Assembly (NCBI RefSeq): GCF_901000735.1
Contig: NC_081548.1
Span: 7,257,364 to 7,321,363, forward strand
DNA: 64,000 bases
Direction of reading: 5' to 3'
Source: Corylus avellana
Taxonomy: Eukaryota; Streptophyta; Magnoliopsida; Fagales; Betulaceae
In this document: positions 34,453-45,196 of the stretch, piece by piece
Position numbering within the stretch: the first letter of the stretch is position 1
Layout: each line of letters begins with the position of its first letter
The notes under the pieces: generated by a model
Told to the model about the DNA's origin: nothing
Database searches by the model: none
What the model saw: only the letters and a program-made list of their open reading frames with translations
Position numbers and translations under genes: made by a program

Positions 34453-35585
34453 TGTTAGAATATATTATTTCCTTTGTTAGAATATTTTATATTTCTCTAT
34501 TTAATTTGTAATGTAGGATTTATTATTTTAGGGTTTATTTTAGGTTTTTTGCTCACTATTCATTGCCTCTCTATATATAGAGATCTATGTATTAGTTTAA
34601 GACAATTCAACGATTCAACAAATATAAGAGCCTATGAATTTAGAAGATGTAGCACACACGTGTTTCTTTGCTTTCGCACTCTCTTTACTTTCACTTTCTT
34701 ATTTTAGTATTTTTATATTTTATAGATATTTCAACATGACATCAAAGCCACGTTTTTGTTTCTGTGACTTTCAATAAAAATCTTATGACGTTTCTCTGGT
34801 GTGTTCTCCGCATTCTTTTATGACGATCTCCCAATTTTGTTGTGATCCACGACTTTATTCATTGGTGAATCTTGGCACAATGTGGTTTGGCCATTCACAG
34901 GATTTTTAACGGCTAGTTTTCGTTCTCCGGCCTCATTGTTAGTTGCGGCTTGGCCCTTCAACAGATTCTTTTAGAGGCTTGTCTCTGTTCTCCGGTATTT
35001 CTCTAGTCGTCACTTTCAGCCTTTCTCATCTTTCTTGTCAGCGAATCTTGGCACAATGTGGTTCGGTCCTTCACAGGATTTTTAACAGCTAGTTTCTGTT
35101 CTCTAGCCTCATTATCAGTTTCGACTTGGCCCTTCACTGGATTCTTTTAGAGGCTTGTCTCCATTCTTCGGTTTTTCTCCGGCCATCACTTTCAGCCTTT
35201 CTCACCGGCATTGCCTTGATCCAGCCATCAACTTTGGATGCCTTTAATTTCTTCTCTTTTCCAAACTCAAGCTTACACCTTGAGTTTGAGGGGAATGTTA
35301 GAATATATTATTTCCTTTGTTAGAATATTTTATATTTCCTTATTTAATTTGTAATGTAGGGTTTATTTATTTCCTTATGTATTTTAGGGTTTATTTTGGG
35401 TTTCTTGCTCATTACTCATTGCCTCTCTATAAATAGAGATTTATGTATTAGTTTAAGACAATTCAACAAATATAAGAGACGATAAATATACAAGATGTAG
35501 CCCACACGTGTCTCTCCGCTTACACTCTCTCTTTCCTTTCTCTTTCATATTCTAGTATTTTATATTTTATATATATATTTCAACA
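34453..35585 (+). mobile_element. Miniature LTR retrotransposon (TRIM-like), 1.13 kb
   Basis: Two direct LTRs, 34453-34736 and 35296-35585, both begin TGTTAGAATATATTATTTCC and end TTTCAACA. A priming-site-like TGACATCAAAGCC follows the 5' LTR (three changes from TGGTATCAGAGCC, initiator Met tRNA). A purine tract TTGAGTTTGAGGGGAA precedes the 3' LTR. Flanks are CTTAT and TTTAT, a likely 5-bp duplication with one change. The 559-bp interior has no coding sequence. Each LTR carries CTCTATA(A/T)ATAGAG, a TATA-like element. Confidence 0.88.
34867..35204 (+). repeat. Internal tandem duplication of the TRIM
   Basis: Two units of about 163 bp (34867-35029 and 35043-35204; period 176) share GAATCTTGGCACAATGTGG, CACAGGATTTTTAAC and CACTTTCAGCCTTTCTCA. 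Confidence 0.8.
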
Positions 35586-36120
35586 TTTATAGCTTTCTTT
35601 AATCTTGCTCAATGTTTTCTCTAGCTACAAAATAAACCCCTGGCAACAATTATGCTTTTCAGCCACTGCAATGCCAAATCCCCATTCATATCACCAAAAA
35701 CGTACACCATAATTCAAAAACTCTATGCACGACACTATGAAAATCATTGTAATCCATTAACCACAACATTACCACAGTTCAACTATCCAAAAATTTGGAG
35801 ACAGTGCAGACAAACTACAACAGAAATTGCACAATAAATATCCAAACAACCATTCATATCAAATATATTCTCCAATCAACCATTAGTATCAACATATGAA
35901 TTGAACAAAAAAAAAAAAAAAAAAGACATGCAATGGGCTTACAGGCTCCAACTCCAGCAATACAAATCATAACTTAATCATTCCTTCGAAGAAATTTAAA
36001 GGTCATAGGCTTATGAGAGTTTTTCTTATTTGGCCCCCCTCATTCAAACACCCAAAACCTCAACACAAATTGAGAGAAATCGTGACATTAAAAAAAAAAA
36101 AAAAGCGGTTTTTTCAAGAT
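35586..36120. other. Spacer between TRIM and deleted LINE
   Basis: Non-coding AT-rich DNA with poly-A runs at about 35907-35924 and 36090-36103. Confidence 0.4.
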
Positions 36121-37435
36121 TTTGCCACGGTTTTTTCGAGTGGTGAAGATGATGAGGCTTCTGCATTCACTGAAGAAGGTCCTCGAATTATGTCTACCGG
36201 GCTGGGCCTAAGGCCCAAACACTTCTGTAGTTTAAAGTTGAGGGCTAGGACAGAGGTATCTCTTAAGAAGGTTAGGCCCATTCAGTTTGGTCTAGATCCA
36301 GAGCCCTTTTCTAGGTGTCGGGCGGGCCTTGTTCATCTATCGGACGATGAGGTGGTTCCAAGTCATGCTGCAAGTCTTGGGGATGCTGCTACAACGAGGG
36401 TGTCGGAGGTGGTCCAGGGTGATTGTCTCCGATGTTTCGAGTTTGTCCCTGAGTCACTAGTGTTAGCTTCAATGGTTTCAGGGCCCTCTGACGAACTTAG
36501 TGAAGGTCTTGCCTCCGCAGTGGAGTGTCCGATTAGTCTCTAGGCCTTTGTGAGTTTAGAAATAGAGAAGGTGGAGGTTGCGATGGTTTCTGTATCGCCT
36601 GGAGGAGGATCTTGGTAAGGCTATTTGTAATCCTTCCTTGGCGAAGGGCTTGCTTCGATTGGGTTTTTTTGGGCCGAGAACTGTTCCTTCACCATCCTCA
36701 TCAATATTGGATGATAAGGAAGTTTCTTATGCTTTTCCTTAGAAGTTGGGTCCTCTGACAACAGGGTTACAGGCCACTCATACTGTCTCGAAGACAGTTT
36801 TTCCAGAGTGCTTTGGTGGTTCCTCCTCAGGGGCAGCTGAGCTGGGTATGAGCCTTAGACTCTCTCGCCCTATGATGTCGAAGGATGGAACACCTATTTA
36901 TCCTTATGTTTCCAAGTCAAAGTAGGGGTATTCTCGGAGAGTGGAGAACAATATAGGTGCGCAGCTGAATAAGAAGATGTATAAGAAGCTGTTGGTTGAG
37001 GCAGTGGCAGCCTTTCTGTCAGCCGGGGTGGAGGGATATTCCAAGGTGGTGCTCAATGTGATGGAAGTCGCTCCCACTTTGGGATTGTCTTTTGGGAGTG
37101 AAGAGAAAAGACTTAAGGATCTTTTTTCTATCATTGAAGAGGATCGTTATTGTGAAGATGGGATTGCTATATCTAATAGTAAGGGGAAAATGGAGCTTAA
37201 AAATTTGGAATGCTCCATTAACTTTGAGGCTAGAGGTAATGGGTATAGTAGAGGCAAAGCCGCTAAGGTAGGGTAACTTGCGGGTTTATGTTTGCCTTGT
37301 GAGGATATGATTTTTTTCGGGTTTCAAGGCTCTTTAATTAGGGTATTTTTTGTGGGCTTGTAGGTTTTCCTGTGTACTTAGGGGCGCCTTCCGCTTTTTG
37401 ATATATACAACATTACTTATCAAAAAAAAAAAAAT
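36121..37435 (+). mobile_element. Internally deleted LINE: ORF1-like part fused to a LINE 3' end
   Basis: Broken reading frames at 36013-36543 and 36904-37276 have the style of the region after the zinc knuckle in plant LINE ORF1 (ELKNLECSINFEARGNG then a Lys-rich stop). There is no reverse transcriptase. The sequence then passes directly into a LINE-like 3' end (CCTGTGTACTTAGGGGCGCC...TTACTTATC) and a poly-A of about 12. A possible duplication TTGCCAC occurs at 36123-36129 and after the poly-A, too short to be sure. Confidence 0.55.
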
Positions 37436-37919
37436 TGCCACATACTTTCGCAATCCATCCAAAATTTTGTCTTAAACTTGGAATAGGCATTCAAAGAAAC
37501 ACCAATGCATTCTCACAAATCCCAAAACACATGCACAGTCCCCCTTCCAAATTCTACAAATCACCAAACATTTGATAGGATTCTCAAATGATCCCTTTCC
37601 TAATTTATGATTGCTAAGTACGCTTGCTTATTACATTTCTTTTGATTTTGTTTCCATGTTGGGCTTGTTTGTCCCATATAAATGATATAGATGCCGTATG
37701 GCAAATCCATCAAAGAGAATAATTTTAGTCAATTGCTATAAGCAATTTATGGAGGCCTAACCCCCTTAAAGCGGTCATTGGAGGTTCAATCCCCTCAAAG
37801 CGATTGATTATTAGGTAGGGTTCTAATTTGGAATAGTATCGAAAATAAGGAAATGTGATTAAATGACAGTAATCTGGGATTGAATTGCAATGGAAACACA
37901 AACAAAGGTAAAGCTAATT

Positions 37920-39240
37920 CGAGACAGCTACTCTCCTAACAACATAATACAAACATCATCTTTTCTGTTCTTCTTTTCCCTACTTCTGAGCCCATATTAA
38001 ATAGGATTAGAGTCCTAAATAATTGCCCATTAACTTGTTAACTTACCATAAAGGCACAACCCTCAACTACCCGTTAACTTCCCATAAGGCACAACCCACT
38101 AACATGATAACTGCCCATGAACAATTAACATACTCACTAACAATCAACCCACCAGACCCATAACATATTCCTTTAATTTAAGTGTTTTTATGATTTTTAA
38201 TCAATAAAAGCCCTTGGGTTCTCTCATGTAGTATTAGTGCAATTTGGCACTTTCGAGGAGGGGAGTTATTATGCATCATTCGGGAGTGGTTTACCTGTGC
38301 AAAAAAGGGTTGATTTCCGTTATGCGTAGGTGCTTGTGATTACTATCAAGGTGGGTAACGCTATGAATGGGCTGCAACCTCGGATCAGTGTCACTAGGCT
38401 GAGTGCGGGAACGACAATCAGTGGCTAACGGCATTCTCTCCGGTAGTGGCGAATGCTGGAAGCGGCAGTACAGCCATTGGCGTTGCAAGTTTGTTTCTGT
38501 TTTGCAATTAGTGTCATGCATTGGGTTATTTGGTGGAGGAAGAGTGTTGTTTGGTTTTATATCTTGGTGGTTATTGCTATTCCAGTATACCGAGACAGCT
38601 ACTCTCCTAACAACATAATACAAACATCATCTTTTTCGTTCTTCTTTTCCTTACTTCTGAGCCCATATTAAATAGGATTAGAGTCCTAAATAACTGCCCA
38701 TTAACTTGTTAACTTCCCACAAGGCACATCCCACTAACATGATAATTGCCCATAAACAATTAACATGCCCACTAACAATTAACCCACCAGACCCATAACG
38801 TATTCCTTTAATTTCAGTGTTTTTATGATTTTTAATTCATAAAAGCACTTGGGTTCTCTCATCTAGTATTAGTGCAATTTTTTTTTTTTTTTTTCTTTGG
38901 GGTGGGGGGGTTTCTACTGTGCATCTTTCTGGAGTAGTTTACCTGTGCAAAAAAGGGTTGATTTTCGCTATGTGTAGGTGCTTGTGATTACTATCAAGGT
39001 GGGTAACGCTCTGAACGGGGCTGCAACCTTAGATCAGTGTCGCTGGGCTGCGTGTGGGAATGGCAATCAGTGGCTGATGGCGTTCTCTACAGTAGTGGCG
39101 AACGCTGGTAGCTGTGGTACAGCCATTGGCGCTACAAGTTTGTCTCTGTTTTGCGATTTGTGTTGTGCATTGGGTTATTTGGTGGAGGGAAGAGTGTTGT
39201 TTGGTTTTACATCTTGGTGGTAATTGCTATTCCAGTATAC
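37920..39240. repeat. Tandem duplication of about 660 bp
   Basis: Unit 1 (37920-38589, 670 bp) and unit 2 (38590-39240, 651 bp) both start CGAGACAGCTACTCTCCTAA and end TTGCTATTCCAGTATAC. They are joined head to tail with no spacer. Unit 2 has a poly-T/poly-G insertion at about 38878-38910 and has lost part of the AC-rich block. Neither unit has a recognised coding frame. Confidence 0.85.
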
Positions 39241-39849
39241 GTATATAATGATTCCAGCATAAGTATAATCTTAATTATTATGGTTAAATATTTTGACCCC
39301 ACGTAGTTTAGCAACTTTATTTTTACCAACTTAAGTTTTAATTCGTATTACAAATGGTACAACACTTATTGATTAAAATGGAGTTAGCAAGTACAAACGT
39401 CACCCTTCATATTTCTCTCAGAAAAAAGAAAAACTCTATGTTCTCTCTCATCCAAAAGAAAGCTCAGACTTGGGGGGAGGGAGTCATGGCTCCCTCCTCC
39501 TAACCTTTTCCCCCTACTTCTTGCTACCTCCTCTTCGAAGGTTTTATCCCCCACTTTGGAGGCTTTCTCTACCTTCCTAGAGGTTTTATCCGACTCTTTG
39601 GAGGTCCGATCTTTGTCCAAAATCGCCATTAGCTCTTTCTTCACTGCTAGACACCCAGTTTCAGCTTCTTATAGTCGTCCTCCGCCTCTACAAACTTTGT
39701 GAATTTTTAGGATTTGATTTTCTCAAAAATTAGATATGTAAATTTCAGGAAGTCAAACCCAAAAATGTGCCACTCCACTGGGATTCTAGGCCACCCAGCT
39801 TTTAGCTACCACCAACTGTGCCACCATCCGACCACCACGCGCCAGCTCG
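39241..39849. other. Intergenic DNA left of the copia element
   Basis: No gene is recognised. The minus-strand frame 39384-39644 is Lys/Glu-rich without family resemblance. GC content rises towards 39850 and the same character resumes right of the element, consistent with one interrupted locus. Confidence 0.4.
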
Positions 39850-39854
39850 TGGCC

Positions 39855-40237
39855 TAACAAGAACAGAAACTTAACAAAATGAAAATTTGTAAACTCAAGA
39901 ATTGAGAGAGAATCTTCTGTTCATATTGAATAAATAAGTTTCTTACATTTATAGTGTATATATAACATATAATAATTGCTAACTACATAACAATAAATTA
40001 AGTTGTTATATACAAACCAACTTAACAAAAAGGAAATTAATTCCTAACTATTGTAACTGTTCTTCAACAATTAGTAGCAGCTCATGATACTGCGAGTGCG
40101 ATTGATAGTAGCTACTAAAGCGACCGATCGCAATTACAAATAGTTTAATTATTATTGCTCTGTTAGTGCGGTCGTGCGCACTTACTAGAAGCGCTCAATC
40201 GCAGTTAGAAAAACTCAAAATGCTTTGAGTTCCTGAT
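39855..40237 (-). repeat. 3' LTR of the copia element
   Basis: Matches 44811-45191. In plus reading it runs from TAACAAGAACAGAAACTTAA to AGTTCCTGATA. It lies next to the purine tract at 40238-40252. Confidence 0.92.
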
Positions 40238-43200
40238 ACTCCCCCTCGAGATGGATGGTGGAGATCATGTACATACATTTTGGACAAAAGATCATGAAAC
40301 AATGCAGAACCAAGAGGTTTGGTGAAGATATTGGCCAATTGATGATGAGATGGAACATGCAATGTCTTGAGTAGCCCCAACTAAATTTTCTCACAAACCA
40401 AATGACAATCAATCTCTATGTGTTTGGTTCGTTCATGAAAAATAGGGTTTGCAGCAATGTGAAGGGCTGCCTGGTTATCATAGAAAATCAAAGCTGGTTT
40501 CTAACATAAGACTTGCAAATCATCCAAAAGAGAGAACAACCATGTTAACTCACATGGAACAGCTGCCATAGACCTGGAGATGGTTTGTTGTTTCTTTAAT
40601 CTCCAAGAAATCAGAGAGTCACCCATGAACACACAAAAGCCTGTGATAGATCTTCTACTGTCAGGGCAACTAGCCCAATCAGAATCAGAAAATGCCTTGA
40701 TCTTAAAATTTGAAATAGTAGGAAAAAATAATCTCTGCCCTGGGCAAATTTTATATATCTGAGAACTCTATGTGCTGCATCCAAATGTGGCTGACAAGGC
40801 TTATCCATGAATTGACTCGAGGTTTGAACCGAGTAAGATAAGTCTGGTCTTGTTACTGTCAAGTAAAGTAACCTTCCAATAAGACTTCTATAGCTTGTAG
40901 GATCAATTAACAAAGGACCACTATTTTTAGACAATTTCACATTTTGCTCCATTGGAAATTTAGCTGGCTTGGAAGCCAACAGTCTAGAATCTTGTAACAC
41001 TTCTAAAGCATATTTCCTTTGAGAAACAACAATCCCTTTATCAGATCTAGCAACCTCTAGACCTAAGAAAAAGTTCAGTGTGCCCAAATCTTTGAAACGA
41101 AAATTTTCATTAAGAAGGGAAGTAGAACCTTTACTGCTTCAACATCATTACTTGCAATTGCAATATCATCAACATACACCAATAATGCAATGTTAGAAGA
41201 CCCTTGAACCCTTGTAAAAAGGAAATAATCTGACTTTGCTTGAGTGAAACCAAGACCAAGAATTGTGGTAGAAAGTTTAGCAAACCATTGTCTTGAGACT
41301 TGTTTAAGGCCATATAAAGACTTGGTTAATCTACACACTTTAGACTCCTTCTTAGTACTAAAACCAGGTGGCATGGTCATATATACTTCTTCATCAAGAT
41401 CCCCATGAAGAATGCATTGTTCACATCCAACTAATGCAGAATCCAGCCTTTTGCAGCTACAACGGCTAATAAGATTCGGACAGTGGTCATCTTAGCTACA
41501 AGGGAAAAGGTCTCATGATAATCCAATCCTTCACTTTGGGTGTAACCCTTGGCAACTAACCTTACCTTGTACCTCTCAATACTGCCATCAGCATTGTGCT
41601 TGATTTTATATACCCATTTGCAACATACAGGATGTTTACCTGTAGGCAAATCAATGACAATCCATGTTTTGTTCTCCTCAAGAGCTTCTATCTCTTTTTT
41701 CATGGCATATCTCTATTCTAGACTAGAAACAACTTGGTGATAAAATTGTGGTTCAACTTGTGATGAAATGGACAAACAAAAGTGTTTATGATTCAAAGAT
41801 AAACGATCATAAGAAATGAAAGAAGACAATGTATGAGGAATATTAGAAATGGAAGAAGAATCATTAACCATTGAATTGGAAAGAGGTGGAGAAAAAGCCA
41901 AGTGACAGTGATAATCTTGCAGATAACTTGGAGATTGTTTCATTCTGGAAGATTTTCTAGTTTGAATAATGGGATGAGAAAATTGGTCAACAGGAATGGT
42001 AAAATTGGAGGTAGAATCTAAAGGCATGTTAGCGGAGTTGTTAACTGAAGCAAGGGAATTATGATTTGAGGAATGAATATCAGTAAAAGAGCTAGTATTT
42101 GATAATGAAATAGCAATAGGAGAATTCAAATTGAGGGAATGAGGGTCATTGAGTAATGGAGAGTGGTCAATGTTGACTGAATCAATATGAAGATTTGGAA
42201 TACGACTAAAACGGCCATCTACATTAGGATTGGTAAGATTGGAGGCATGTGGGAAAATTGATTCATGAAAAATAACATTTCTTGAGATAGAAACAATATT
42301 TGTGGAAAGATTGTAAAGCTTATAACTTTTCATTGCATATGGATAACCAATGAATACAGATGGGACAGCTCTAGGTTCAAACTTAGTACGATTTCTAATT
42401 AAGGTGGAAGCATATGCTAAACAACCAAGGACTCTAAGCTGGGAGCATGATGGAGGTTGTGAAAATAAGAGTTTATGAGGAGATTTATTTGCTAGATTTG
42501 GAGTAGGAATTCGGTTGATGAGATGTGTGGCAATAAGAACACAATCTCCCCAAAAAGGTAAAGGAAGATGAGCTTGAAACCTAAGAGACCTAGCCACATT
42601 CAACAGGTGTTGATGTTTTCTTTCAACAACAGAATTCTGTTGAGGTGTTTCAACACAACTAAGCTGATCTATGGTTCCATGTTGTGAAAAAAAATCATCC
42701 ATTTTGAATTCAGAACCATTATCAGATCTCACACACTTGATTTTAGTATTATGTTAAGTTTGAACAAGATGAAAGAAAGATTGAAGAATTGTTCTAGTTT
42801 GTGATTTATGTTATAACATATGCACCCAAGTAAATCTGCTATAATCATCCACAATAGTTATGAAATAACTAGAACCATTTATTGATTTGGTAAAGAAAGG
42901 TCCCCAAATATCACAATGTATCAAATCAAATGGGGAAACTGAAATAGAAGAACTTGAAACAAAAGGTAACCTATGCTGTCTAGCAAGTGGACAGATAGTG
43001 CATACATGTTTGGAATCAAAAGAGATTTCAGGTACAATGCTTTGCAACAATTGTAACCTATTATGAGAAGGATGTCCTAGCCTATAGTGCCACACATCAG
43101 TTGATGATGCTGTTATTTGAGTAGAAAAGACATGTGAAAAAGAAGGAGAAGGTGATGAAATCAAACTCTCAGGTTGCTACAGTAAATGAAATAGGCCACC

Positions 43201-44855
43201 TTGCTCCTTACCCACCCCAATCGTTTTCCAATGGTGTAGATTTTATATGAAACAAAAATCAGCAAGAAAGATAAGACAACAATGTAATATCTTGATGAGT
43301 TTACTGACAAAAATCAAATTAACAGTAAAAGAAGGAACAAACAACACATCAGTGAGTGTAAGACTCTTTGAAATTCTGACAGTTCCTATATGTGTAACAG
43401 ACACTACTGTACCATTTGGTAATTTGACATGAGAGGAAACTAAAGCTGTAATGGAAGTAAAAAATGACAAAGAACAAATCATGTGATCTGTAGTACCCGT
43501 GTCTAGGATCCAATGACTGTGTTTTGGATCACTTTGAGTAGGAAGGTAAACTGAATTAGCAGAAAAAAGAAAATGTTGAAAAATAAGATCAATGCTAGAA
43601 AAAGAACTTGTGGTCTTTGAAAAGAAATGATCATGATTATGCACACTGCCTACTGTGTTTGCGGAAGCTGGAGACATGAAAGAGGGCATTGATGAAGACA
43701 TTACAAATGGCATTGGAGAATATTATTTCAGCACGCTCATCAATTGTTGGCATTGATCAAATGTGATTGGCAGTTGTGGAGAAAAATGTTGAGGACAAAA
43801 CTCTTCTACATTGGTAGCTTCTTGAGCATAATTGGCTGAATGTGGAGCTATCTTGTTTCTTGTAAACTTGAAGCCAGGAAGATAGCCAAGAAGCTTGTCA
43901 CACTTATCTACAGTGTGTCCAGGAATCTTACAATGGTAGCATACTGGATGTTCCTTCTTGACAAAGCTTTGTTTTGCAGGTTGAATAAACCTATTTCTAA
44001 CTTGTGGAGTTCTTGTCATGAGTGCAGCAGTCTTATGAGAAAATGAACTAAGAGAAATTTCTCTCTATTTTTCCTCTTGAACAATCAAAGAGAAAACTTT
44101 GGTGATAGAAGGAATTGGATCATTAAGAAGAATTTGGCCTTGATCTAAGAATATGAATCATTAAGACCCATAAGGAATTGAATTGTATATTCTTGGCTTC
44201 GAAGATCAAGAATTTTCTTCATCTTTCCACAATGACAACAATCACACAAATCCAGAGGTTTGAAATTATTCAATTCATCCCATAATGCCTTAAGACGAGT
44301 AAAACGTTGACTTACATGCATGTTGTCTTGAGTGAGAGTGGAAAGAGACTTCTGCAATTGGAAAGTTCTTGGACCATTTTTCTGTGAAAACCTTTCATTC
44401 AAATCCAACCAAATAGCTTCAGCATTGGTAGTGTAGATGAGAGAAGTTGTAATCTCCTTCAATATGGAATTCATAATCCATGATGCAACCAGATCATTGC
44501 AATGAGTCTAAATTCTAAACTCAGCACTAGTTGTGCTCATTGATTTCCTCAAAGTACCATCTACGAATTCAATCTTTTTCTTGGCACTAAGAGCCATGAG
44601 CATGAATCGACTCCAAGAACTGTAGTTATCTCCAAATAGAGGTGTGCATATCAGCATAATGCATGCATTATTAGCATTGGTGAAAAAAAAAAATGGACTG
44701 GATTCAGGTAAAGAAAGGCCAGACGAAGGAATAGAAGGAACGCAACTTGAGGATGATGGAACAGACTCCATTGATGAATCTTCACAAACTCGTGAAGGGC
44801 TTTGATACCATAACAAGAACAGAAACTTAACAAAATGAAAAATTTGTAAACTCAA
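40195..44855 (-). pseudogene. Copia gag-pol, broken
   Basis: Minus-strand pieces in order: gag part with the DNYSSWS motif (about 44670) and a helical gag segment (44145-44474); a zinc knuckle CYHCKIPGHTVDKC (near 43910); protease WILDTGTTDHM (near 43490); integrase HYRLGHPS, CXXC and DIWGPF segments (42811-43164) and the core from 42732; RT with [11 protein letters not shown] (41431-41703) and the active-site word YVDDIAIA (near 41180); RT end with GTLNFFLGLEVAR; RNase H remnants to 40195. Several in-frame stops and at least two frame shifts (between about 41431 and 41380, and near 41087) separate the pieces. No functional product is expected. Confidence 0.9.
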
Positions 44856-45191
44856 GAATTGACAGAGAATCTTCTGTTCGTATTGAATGAATAAGTTTCT
44901 TACATTTACAGTGTATATATAGCATATACTAACTGCTAACTACATAACAATAAAGTTGTTATATACAAACCAACTTAACAGAAAGGAAACTAATTCCTAA
45001 CTATTCTAATTGTTCTTCAACAATCAGTAGCAGCTCACGGTATAGCGAGTGCGATCGATCGCAGTTACTAAAGCGATCAATCGCAATTACATACAGTTTC
45101 ATTATTGTTGCTCTGTTAGTGTGGTCGAGCGCACTTACTAGAAGCGCTCGATCGCAGTTACAGAAACTCAAAATGCTTTGAGTTCCTAATA
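44811..45191 (-). repeat. 5' LTR of the copia element
   Basis: Contains inverted GCGATCGATCGC and GCGCTCGATCGC words and faces the primer site at 44797-44810. Confidence 0.92.
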
Positions 45192-45196
45192 TGGCC

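Larger units (their letters stand above)
39855..45191 (-). mobile_element. Complete but decayed Ty1/copia LTR retrotransposon
   Basis: LTRs 39855-40237 and 44811-45191; element 5.34 kb. Target duplication TGGCC at 39850-39854 and 45192-45196. On the coding (minus) strand a primer site TGGTATCAAAGCCC follows the 5' LTR (right-hand copy) and a purine tract CATCTCGAGGGGGAG precedes the 3' LTR (left-hand copy). LTR ends are TA...TA instead of TG...CA. The gene order gag, protease, integrase, RT, RNase H identifies copia. The LTRs differ by several substitutions and a short indel, and the coding region has stops and frame shifts, so the copy is old and inactive. Confidence 0.95.

Noticed and set aside
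38403..39223. Small frames in the 0.66-kb duplication
   Set aside because: The frames differ between the two units and are broken by indels, so coding is unlikely.
39384..39644. 86-codon Lys/Glu-rich minus-strand frame
   Set aside because: Low complexity, no homologue recognised, no splice context.
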